Origin: Acanthamoeba lenticulata
Lineage: Eukaryota > Discosea > Longamoebia > Acanthamoebidae
Length of the DNA: 33,661 bases
Assembly (NCBI GenBank): GCA_002179805.1
Contig: NAVB01001481.1
Span: 1-33,661, forward strand
Direction: 5' to 3'
Shown here piece after piece: positions 19,953 to 29,307 of this stretch. The notes beneath the pieces were generated by a model. It had not been told where the DNA came from, searched no databases, and worked only from the letters and a program-made list of their open reading frames with translations. The position numbers and the translations under genes were made by a program. Every line of letters begins with the position of its first letter. Position 1 is the stretch's first letter.

Positions 19953-21856
19953 TCACCAAGCAAGGGTGTTCTTCTCAATGGCTGCTTGATTGGAGTAGAA
20001 CTGGGCGTACCACCTGCCAAGTAAACAAGACTCAAGGTGTTAAAAAACCATAATGTTGAGGAGACGGGAATAGGCCGTCCGTACCGGCGCAGTTTCTGGA
20101 CAGGACCGTCCTCTTTGACGAGCATGGGCTTCAGCTGCCACACCTTGTTCTCCCAAATGGCGATGTCGTTCTTCCACTGTGCGATCCAGTTGCCTACCAC
20201 GTACCACACCAAGAGCCTGTCTCACGCACAACACAACCACGATCTTGTGAGGATGACGTCACCCCGAGGCGACAGAGATTGCGCTGTTTGTTGGCCAACC
20301 TGGGCATGCGCTTGTCTGCCCAGTATCGGAACTCGACCCTCTGGAGGAGCGGCTCGAGAGGAGTGTGCGTGTGGAACAGGTGGATGTCACCAAGCTCGGT
20401 CTCGAAGCGGAAATAGCAGATGCTGGCTGCTCGCGAGGCAACATGGCAAAAAGTCAGAGCAGCAGACGAGCAAACGAGGGAGAAACAATCGACGAACCGG
20501 GGCCCACAAAGGTCACCGTGCCACGCGCATCTGTTCGTGGAATGTCTTTGCCGTAGAACTGAAGGTGGGCCTTGTCCTTGAAGTACGCCAAGTGGGGCTC
20601 CTCCGCTGGGACCCAATCTGAACCACAAACTCACGACGGTGAGGCAACAACTAACGAGGCCACATGGTCCGGCCGGAATGGGCGCGGAAGGTTACCTGCT
20701 TCATGGATGATGCGCATGCCGGGGATCGGGATGAGGGTGAAGGGGATGCACATTTGACCGTGCAGAGGATCAAAGTGCTGAAAGTCGGCGCTGTTTTCGG
20801 CAAACTCCTGCAATAGGCCGTGATGATGTGAGCGAGCGGCCTTGGCGTCTCAGTGGTGTGCGGGAGGTGCGCACTTGAATGTGCATTTTGACCATTGCGT
20901 CATACTTGCCGCGGTACACGAACTTGCCCTCGTCGATCTCCTTGATCCGGGGCGGCTGATAGGGCGGGTCGCGGCCCTCTGTAAAGACGCCATAAGCAAA
21001 AGAGCCCATCATGTTATGTAGAAGCACTGCCCTCGTACCGGCATCATACCACACGCAAACGATCTTGTGATACTCGAGCACTTGCCACGATCGCACTTTG
21101 ATGAACCTTTTTGAATCAAAATCCACCATCAACCACTGTGAGTCTTTCGGCGGAGCCAGGGCAAGCTGTTAGCGGAGATGCATACTCGGGCGCCTTCTTC
21201 GAGTAGGGGATATGCGCGCATTTGCCATCGCCATCGAACGTCCACCTGTATGGTAATGTCAGTACATTATGACCAACATTGCCATATTGGCTGGGTGAGG
21301 GGTCGCACTTGTGGAACGGACACTCGATGCAGTCGCCGACCACGCGACCGCCTACACCCATGTCAGCCCCCATGTGCGGGCAGTAGGCATCTAGGACCTG
21401 CAAGAAGAAAAAGAACTTTAGAGTAGGCTAGCTCTGTGGTCTTGTGGTCTGCGTACCTTGGCCTCGCCCTTGTCCGTGCGGAACAAGACCAAGTGCTGGC
21501 CGAGGCATTCAATACGCTTCATACCACCGGCTGGCAGGTCATCTGAGTCGCACAGCTTGTACCTGTGTGCTTGGCACCTTCAGTTTGCGCACAGGAAAAA
21601 ACTAGCCGACTGGGAAAGGGGCGTGCCAGCCGTTGGGGTAGGTAGGAGGGTAGTCCTTGCTGCGAACTTCCTTGGTGGAGCGGGCAGCGGCAGCAGCTTC
21701 AAGTGGGTGCAGTTGCCCACTGGAGGAGCTCCACCAGCGATGGACTACGAAGCCCAGCAGGAAGACCGGGACGAAGAACCACGCTGGCGAAAATGCTCCA
21801 CCGTACAAGACGGCACACAGGAGGACTAGCCCAGCCAGTGCAGTCCCTTGCATCAT
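19953..21856 (-). CDS. Rieske oxygenase of the DAF-36/Neverland type (putative sterol 7-desaturase)
   Basis: Eleven exons starting at 21856-21627 and ending at 20013-19953 encode 402 aa. Other exons: 21562-21457, 21397-21309, 21245-21186, 21106-21039, 20978-20875, 20807-20696, 20617-20498, 20426-20300 and 20216-20085. A hydrophobic N-terminal segment ([15 protein letters not shown] and following) anchors it to a membrane, probably the ER. The [2Fe-2S] Rieske ligands are CPH at 118-120 and CPFH at 138-141. The mononuclear iron motif appears as [14 protein letters not shown] around residues 223-236 (D227, H230, H235). This pattern and the YPNGW entry motif match the cholesterol 7-desaturase group. 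Sterol substrate is inferred from family. Intron 1 is best read with a GC donor (GGCTG|GCACGC), joining YPNGW to YKLCDSDD. The choice of first Met of the MM pair is arbitrary. Confidence 0.86.
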
Positions 21857-22175
21857 CTCACTATCTGGCTCGACTCGGTCAACACAGGGTCTGGCAATTA
21901 TCCCTTTATCTCTTCTGGTGTGGCGGTGATTGGTTCCTGGCCGTAGAAAGAGAGAAGGCAGGAAAACTGAAGGAAATGCGGCGAAGGATAAACGCCGGCA
22001 AGGCGGAGAAAAAACCCCAAGTAGAGACCCAACAACGGCAACCTTCAAAAACAACCAGCCTTAACGGCCAGGTTCGATCGGCAGGTGCTCTAGAACTACC
22101 ATAGCGAATCTAGGCATGCGCGTGCCCCGACTAACCTCCTTCAATTGCAGGCCAGCACCACGCGGCAAGCATAAG
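21857..22175. promoter_or_regulatory. Divergent intergenic region, Rieske gene / PTEN gene
   Basis: This 319-nt interval contains both promoters. Near the PTEN gene, positions 22129-22150 read as a textbook 3' splice site: a CTAAC branch-like sequence, a pyrimidine-rich stretch and CAG, 25 nt before the ATG. With a possible GT donor upstream (GGCAG|GTGCTC around 22084) this suggests a 5' UTR intron in the PTEN transcript. I see no TATA box. Confidence 0.45.
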
Positions 22176-25100
22176 ATGAACCTGTTCAAGGTTGCACGAA
22201 ATGCAGTCTCCAAGGACAAGTATCGCTTTCAAGATGGTGCGTGCACATGCTCTTCCTCCCTGCAGCCTCATGGAAGGTGCACGATTATTTTTATTTTACT
22301 TGATTCATTTATCTCATCATTATTTCACGTAATTGGATGGTGCAGGCTGGTTTGATTTAGATTTGACCTACATCACCAACAGAATTATTGCCATGGTACG
22401 GGCTTGTCTGATTCAGAACCTTTTTTTTTATTTAATTAAATGCTTTTATGCATTATTCAGGGCATTCCAGGCCAAAAGATGGACAAAATATGGCGAAACG
22501 ATGGCGACGGTACGTGTTTGTGGTCTGCTGCTGCCGTTCATGTCCACCCTAACTCCGCGCCTGATGTCTCGCCTCCTTCCTGCGCTCAGACGTGGCCACC
22601 TTCCTTTGGTTCTACCACGCGAACCATTTCATGGTTTTCAACTTGAGCGGTGAGGAGTACGATTACGCCAAGTTCGACAACAGGGCACGTTACGCGCGAG
22701 TTTCCCTGTCGCACGCGCAGTCTCGCGAGCAAGGTGGCTGACGTTCTTCGCGCGTGTGTTACACACGCAGGTGCTCGACTTTGGCTTCCCAGATCACAGC
22801 GCGTGTCCGTTGGGCCTCCTGTTCCAGATTGTGGAAGCCATGAAGAAATGGCTCAGCGAAGACGAGGAAAACGTCGCCGTCGTCCATTGCTTAGCTGGTA
22901 CCTTTTTGTCCTTGCTCTGAGCTCTTCAGCGTCTCCTCTTTCGTTCTCAGTCAAGCGTGCTGAGGGCTTTTGTTGATAATGATCGGTGCGCAGGTCGAGG
23001 ACGGACAGGTATGGTCATCAGCACTTACCTCCTGCGCGAGGGCGTCTTTCGGGACGCCAAGGTTCGTCATCTGCCTTCTCTTTTTCCCTCGATGGCGGCG
23101 GCCGCTCACTATCATGTCTTCTCTTCGGCAGGCTGCGCTCAAGTTCTTTGCCGAGGCGCGTTCGGCCACAGCGGCCGGCGTGCTCACGCCGTCACAGATC
23201 CGCTACGCTCACTACGCCAACGAAATCTACCGGGGCCGGATCGACCCCCCGTTCGGCAAGGAGCGACCTCTCGTGCTCAAGAAGATCGTCATCAGCCCGT
23301 TCCCGGTCATTCCCGACGCCGGTACCGCCTCGCCCCCCAGTCAAGTCGCGGGCAACGCCAAGAAGGACGAGCAGCTGCCGCAGTTCCGCTCACAACCGCC
23401 TCCCTCGTGCAGATGACGTACAACGGATGGGCGGTTGGGAGCCGGTGATCAAGGTCTTCACGCTTAAGGGCCACCACAAGGAAAAGAACAATGAGCGCTT
23501 GCTCTACTCGTCAGACTACCACCCGACGCGGCTCTTCTACAGCAAACCAGGCAACATCCGCGTGTTGCGGTAAACAACCTCCTCCCCTGCCCCCGCGTAT
23601 CCGTGGGCGATGCAGAGCGCTAACGCTACGCAACCGCCAGGGAGGTGGAGAACGGGACGGTCAACCAGGAGAAGGAGCGCGTGCGGAGCAAGCTCAAGCA
23701 GCGGGAGAAGATCGTGGTCAACATTACCAAGGGTTGCTTCGTGCGGGGTGACATCCAGCTCAAGTTCTTCCACCAGGCCAGCAGCCGACTCAGCTTCGCG
23801 CGCATCCTCAAGAGCGGCTACCTCAAGCCGGTCGAGGTCCTGAGCACGGCCCTCTCCAAGAAGTATCCCTACATCTGCCTCTTCCGGCTGTCCTTCCACA
23901 CGTCCTTTGTCGGCCGGCAGCTCAACGAGATCATCGCCAAGCAGCAACAAGACGCCGAGGCCAATGGTGGCGTGCTCACGCAGAGCATGGGTGAGTCCTA
24001 CGACGGCGGCAACGGCGCCGTTGTGTGGCGCCTCCGCAAAGAGGAGCTCGACGCCATGTTTTCCGGCCCGGCCCACACCAAGATGCTCCCCGACGACTTC
24101 ACCATCAAGCTCGTGTTTGCCGAGCCCGACGCTCTTGCTGATGACGCCGCCGCGGCCGCTTCGCCGTCGAAGCTGCGCAGCTCGGGTGGGTCGCGGTCGA
24201 CGCCGAACCTGCCGCCGCTGCCCCCGATCCCGGTCGACGCGGCCACGTCAGCCGTGGCCTCGCTCGCCTTGTCGCCCCGAGGCAAGGAGCCGCAGCCGCG
24301 GCAGAAGCAACTGGAGCAGCGGCGCACCGGCGACGGCCGCTCGAGCGCGCGAGCCTCCACCCGCTTTGATGATGGGACGCAGTCGATGTCGTCGTCATCG
24401 TCGCGCTCGCGCGAGCATCGGAGCACAGTCGCGCTCTCCTCCTTCCGGCGACACGCCACAGGCACCCTCCAGGTACCAAAGCGGCCCCGATACTGTCCGC
24501 CTCCCCTGCTCGCAATGGACCACTGACCTGACGAGCGTGCTGCTTGCTGTGTTCAGAGCTCTTCGGACCGAAAAGCCCGCGAACGCGCTATCGATTACGA
24601 CGACATTTTCTTGAAGACACCGCCCGCCACCACGACCAATGCAACAACGTCGGCTTCTTCTTCTTCTTCTTCGTCCTCCACGTCGTCGTCATCGTCGTCA
24701 TCTCGAGCATACATCGAACAGCGCGTGTCGGAATCGACGGAGCCCATGTTCCCGCCAGCCTCGGCGATGCGGCGGCGCAGTTCGCTGCCGTCGGACCCGT
24801 CGGCTATAGCCACCGCGGCGGCCGCCACCGCCGCCCACAACGCGCGCCAAGCATCCACGCCCTCGTCTGCTCGTCCACCCGCCTCGGCCCGCCGCGACTC
24901 GCAATCGGGTCGCGACATGGAGCAATCGCACGCGCCGCGGACAGCAGCTGCGCAGTCTTCATCTACATCGTCTTCCTCATCGTCTTCATCGTCTGGCAGG
25001 CCGGACATCTTGACCGGCCAGTCAGTCTCGCTTCCTCCACTCCCCTCACCGATCCGACCCACGCCGCCCTCCTCGACATCCGGCGAGACCTCCTTGCTTC

Positions 25101-26224
25101 AGACTACGGCGCCGGCCTCGTCGGGCACCATGACGTCGCACCCGCCCGTGATGTCGAATGGGCATTTTTACGGGCCCCCGCCGACGGGCCCGGCGGGTAT
25201 CGGCCACGGGCGGTCGTCGCTGCTGCAGTCCTACCCGCCCGCCGGCGCGGTGACTGCAGGACCTCTCTTCAGCGGGCAGCCCCCGCTCTCCGCGCCCGTG
25301 CCCTCGCCCGCCCACACGGCGATCCTCACGCCCGCGCCTGGGCCCTCGCCCATGGCGATGCCGCCAATGCAGCCAACGCCAGCCTATCCCGCCAACAACG
25401 GGCCGCCGGTGTCTCACCACCCCAACTCGGCGCCGGCGCGGTTCGGTGGCGGACCTGTGGCGCCCGGAAGCGGCGGCGGCTCGTTGCACACCCCGCTTGT
25501 CCCAGTGTCGACGCACACGCCGACTGGCCCGTCGCCCTCGCCAGCCCAAGGCTTGGCGCCCGCTGCGCGCCCGCTGAGCATGATGGCGGGAGGCCCGCCA
25601 GCGCACTTTGCCGCCCAGCCAGCTGGCCCTCCGCACTTTTACGCGCTCCAGCCGCCGCTGCAGCCAGTGCCGGACTTCTCGGGCCGCCTGCCGCCCGTCC
25701 AGTTCCCGCAGGCGTCGGCGGCGGCTGCAGCTGATCTCGCCCGACGCGAGCGGATCCGACAACAGATCCTCGAGGAGCGGCAGCGCGCTCTGCAGCCACA
25801 ACAACAATATCCACCACAACATCCACAACAACCCCAACCCCAACAGTCATACCAACCACAGCCGCAGCCACAACAGCAACAGTCGTACCAACACCAGCAG
25901 CAACAGCAGCAGCCCGGCCGGCGTTCGCTGTTCACGCCGCAACCGACCATGCCACAGCACCAGCCGCTGCAGCCCGAGAGAGCCCGGGACCACGTCGGCG
26001 GCGGCGGCAACGGCAACGGCTACCAACAACAGACCGCGGCCGCCGACAGGCAGAGGCGCTCGTTCGAGGACGAGCGCGTGGCCGTAAGTGGACGTCCACG
26101 CGGCGGCCGGGGCGGCCCTGGCGGCGGCCGAGGGAACGGCGATCACAACAATGGCGGCCGGGGCGGAGGCCGAGGGAACGACAACGCGAGCCCGCGACGC
26201 ACCTACCACATCTCAGAGATGTGA
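22176..26224 (+). CDS. PTEN-like phosphoinositide 3-phosphatase with long Q-rich/RGG tail
   Basis: Ten exons (22176-22236, 22346-22395, 22461-22509, 22590-22684, 22771-22897, 22994-23061, 23132-23321, 23413-23569, 23641-24472, 24557-26224) encode 1098 aa. A basic N-terminus (KDKYRFQDG) precedes the phosphatase domain: DLDLTYITNRIIAMG, FPDH (general acid D and H as in PTEN) and the P-loop HCLAGRGRTG with Cys125 and Arg131. An intron splits the P-loop. The C2 domain follows (WEPVIKVF, GDIQLKFFH, YICLFRLSFHTSFV, DDFTIKLVFAE), to about residue 330. The remaining ~750 residues are Ser/Ala/Pro-rich, then a polyQ/His region near 25795-25915, ending in RGG repeats (GRPRGGRGGPGGGRG). The lysine after the catalytic Cys in PTEN (K125) is Leu here; the second P-loop lysine is Arg. 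PIP3 dephosphorylation is inferred. Intron 4 has a GC donor. Confidence 0.88.
24655..26200 (+). repeat. Low-complexity coding repeats in the PTEN tail
   Basis: Within the last PTEN exon there are successive compositionally biased tracts: a serine TCT/TCG run at about 24655-24705 and another at 24955-25000. A CAA/CAG/CCA-rich Gln/Pro/His tract lies at about 25795-25915, and GGC-rich RGG repeats at about 26090-26190. They are in frame with the phosphatase gene and also keep long opposite-strand frames open by composition. Confidence 0.75.
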
Positions 26225-26373
26225 TTGAATTCAATTTTTGTTTGTTCTTCTTCTCTTCCTCCTTCCCCAAGATGTAAAGGCGTCATGACACGATAACAAA
26301 AAGAAAGGCTTTTGAGTGTTGATGGTTCATCACAACAAGGAGGTGGGCAAACAAGCAATCCACCTGTGCGTGG

Positions 26374-28946
26374 TCACAGCTGGGCGAGGCGTTCCTCCAC
26401 GGCGGCCAGCCGAGCTGCCATCCGCCGCCTCTCGCGCCTCTCCTCGAGGACGAGTGCTCGCAGCTGCTCGAACGTCGTGGCCAGCTGCGACTCGTCCTCT
26501 TGCGGCTCCTCCTTCGCGAGGCTTCCCACCTGCCACTGACGCACGGCATCGACTTCGGCTCGCAGCTCCTGCGCCTCCTGCCCGGAGGGCTGGTGGACTC
26601 GGCGGAGCTGCGGGTTGACAGGGATCGCCGTCGGCACCGGCGCGCCGCGCATGAACAGATTGCTGCTGCCACCTCCACCAACAGCAGCGGGCTGTTGTTG
26701 AGGCTGCGATCCACGAGCCGGTGCAGGGGGAGGTGTGGGCAGCGCGCGCCCTCGTGGCTGGGCGGGTCGCTGGATGGCCGGAACAGCTGACGTTGGTTTT
26801 TGGTTGACGCTGGGCACTGGGCGGGCGGCGGCAAGGGCGGCTTCGCGAACCCGCCTCTCGCGCTCAGCTCTCTCCTGGGCCTCTCGCTCTTGGGCCTCGC
26901 GTGCGGCCTTCTCCTGGGCCTCGCGCACCGCCCTCTCTTGGGCCTCACGCAGGGCCTTCTCTTGAGCCTCACGCGCCGCCCTTTCCTTGGCTTCTCTTTC
27001 CATGCGCTCATAACGCTCGCGCTGCATGCGCTCGGCGGCCTCCTGGCGCTCCCTCTCCTGCCTTTCTCGTTCAATCCGTTCTCGTTCGATTCGCTCCCTT
27101 TCCATTTTCTCGACCGCCTCCAAGCGCTCCCTCTCCAGGCGCTCCTGCTCGATCCTCTCACGTTCCTCGCGCTCACGCGCCAAGCGCTGCGCCTTCTCCG
27201 CCAGCTCCATCTGCTCGGCCTCCAAGCGCTCCCTCTCGGCGCGCTCGGCTTCTCTTTCTTGCTCCTCCTGCTCTTGGAAGGGGTCGGGCGAAGGATCAAA
27301 CAGGGCGTTGCGGTTAATGATCAGGCCGTAGTCATGCTGCTGCTGGGCGCCATCCACTGAGCCAACTGTGGCTGCTGTTGCAGCAGCTTCTGAATTCTGA
27401 AGTCGAACGTAGTTCTTCGGCAGGCGGCCCACCTTGCCGTTCTTGTCACCACGGTACCAGTTCTCAGAGAGGACTTCGACAAGCCTGATTCTCTCTCCCC
27501 TTGTGAAGCTGTGGGTGCATGTGCATGTTAGTGAGCTGTCAGGTGTACCACTTTAAACTAAGGCCTACGCACCTTAACTCGCTGTCGTTTCTGGCCGAAT
27601 AATCATACAAGGCTACAAGCCACTCGTGTGTTTCTTCAAGTGGTGCTAGAAAGCGTCAAGTCCTCAGTCATAAGGCTGGCCAGCAGACCAGAAATCAGGA
27701 AGGAGAATAGAACGTGGAACGCACCTTCAGCAAAAGCCGTTGCTACAGGTCTGAGAGAGGACGAGTTAGAACGGGAGAGCTCTGGGGCCGAGACAGCTGA
27801 ATTATTGGCCCCACTCTGCACACGGACGTAGCTGGCGGGGAAGTAGCCCACTCGGTTGCCCATCTTCCCCTTCCACCAGGATCCGCTTGCTTTTTTGATC
27901 ACTTCTACTTCATCACCTGGGTGTCAACAGCAGCCACAACAAGTTAGCAACCATCACACCAAGGCGATCACCACACCAAACAGTTGCTTACCCTTTTTGA
28001 AGGAGAGCTTGGAGCTGTCTTCAGTTTTGAATTCGTACAGGCAGACAGCTATAATGCTCTGCGCAGAGGGATCTTTGCTTTTCTCTGGGGAGCTCTCCTA
28101 TACGTAGGTCGTGGAGAAGTCAAGCAAAGCCCAAGGATGTGTGCAGCCAAGCAAGAAATAGAGCGATTGATACCAGGGATGTAGGTGGCGACGCAGACGC
28201 AGCAGGGGCCGTAGCGGGGGCGGCAACAGGGTTGGTCGTGCCAACAATTTCCACCACCTTGACATAGTTTGAGGGAAAGAGGCCCATTTGCCCATTGAGC
28301 TCACCTTCCCACCAGCCTTCCTCTTGTAGTTTGTTCAGCACCTGTGCAGGAGAAGGTGCACTCCAAGAGTGAGCCGTACGAAAGGAGAAGGGATAGTGAC
28401 CAGTGCAGGCCGTACGTTGATCGATTCTCCCCTCTTGAAGCTGATCTTTTTGTCTTTGTCGCCTGTGAAATCGAATAATGCCAACGCCTTGGCTATCGGG
28501 GTGCTGTTGGTGCGTCGAGGATAGTAGGCTGACATGGTAGCGCGAGGGCTCACCTTGGGATGGGCAGAAACTGCTGTGGGGGCCGTGATGGAGGTCGTGC
28601 TAGACGACAAGTTTTTCAGCCCTGCCCGGAAGGCACCCAGGGCCAGTGCTGGTGGGGTGACTAGTGACGGGGGTGGGGGAAGTCGAGAGGCTGACTGCGC
28701 TAACATTGTCGTTCCCCCGATGTTGGGTGTTGATCCACCTTCTGTCGTTGAGGCGGGGGTCGTTATAATGTTCGCGATGTAGTTCCCTGGGAAGTGTCCA
28801 CGCTTGCCTTCAATCTCCCCCATCCACCAGCCGCTTTCCAGTCGTTGAACTATGATCACATGCTGGCCTTTTTTGAAACTTAGCTCCTTCTCGCTTCGCC
28901 CAACGTAGTCGTAGCTCGCAATCCCCACCTCTTGAATGCTCGCCAT
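26374..28946 (-). CDS. Four-SH3-domain coiled-coil adaptor
   Basis: Six exons (28946-28416, 28341-28174, 28058-27992, 27916-27725, 27633-27573, 27508-26374) encode 717 aa. Four SH3 domains are visible in order: SH3-1 residues ~8-60 ([38 protein letters not shown]); SH3-2 ~158-215 ([37 protein letters not shown]); SH3-3 ~235-290 ([39 protein letters not shown]); and SH3-4 ~325-380 ([39 protein letters not shown]). Each keeps the ALYDY-like, WW and PxNY signatures. Then comes a Glu/Arg/Ala-rich helix of about 150 residues with no proline, a Pro/Gln linker and a final coiled coil ([19 protein letters not shown]). It is probably a cytoskeletal or endocytic scaffold for proline-rich ligands. I recognise no named orthologue. 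Confidence 0.86.
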
Positions 28947-29307
28947 GGTCTCTCTTTTTTGCTGGACCTCCTCGACAGCAAGCGCCAGGTGGCCTTTTGC
29001 TTGTCCCTTCGCTCTCTTGGTAAACGTGCCCCAGGAAAAGGTAAGTCTGCCTGTGCGGGCCCACCCTGAACCGAAATGGACTTACCGGCCAGAATTTGGC
29101 GATCAGAATTTCAACGTTTTGCAGAACTGTTTGAAATTTTGGCAAAAGGAAGACAAGCACCACACAGAAGAAGGCCGTACCGTACTCACGGTGACGCTGA
29201 GTGTGCGAGATTGCTCGTCTGCCTCCGGAGGCAACAACCAGAACACCAGAAGATCAGCTTCCGCAAGAAAAAGAAGAAAGAACGAGACGGCTTGAACACG
29301 CGTGACG
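28947..29307. promoter_or_regulatory. Divergent intergenic region, SH3 adaptor / RCC1-like gene
   Basis: This 361-nt interval separates divergent ATGs and should contain both promoters and 5' UTRs. An open plus-strand frame at about 29076-29320 ends in a Lys-rich purine tract (around 29262-29284) and has no recognisable domain, so I do not call it a gene. No core promoter motif stands out. Confidence 0.45.

Noticed and set aside
24595..25871. Long minus-strand open frames opposite the PTEN tail
   Set aside because: They are Arg/Gly/Ala-rich with no domains, and mirror the GC-rich, Ser/Pro/Gln-coding plus strand, whose frame is fixed by the C2 domain and a correct splice phase.
26800..27360. 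Hydrophobic Leu-rich plus-strand frame that looks like a membrane protein
   Set aside because: It is the complement of the Glu/Arg/Ala codons of the SH3 adaptor's charged helix; Leu-rich translation is the expected artefact.
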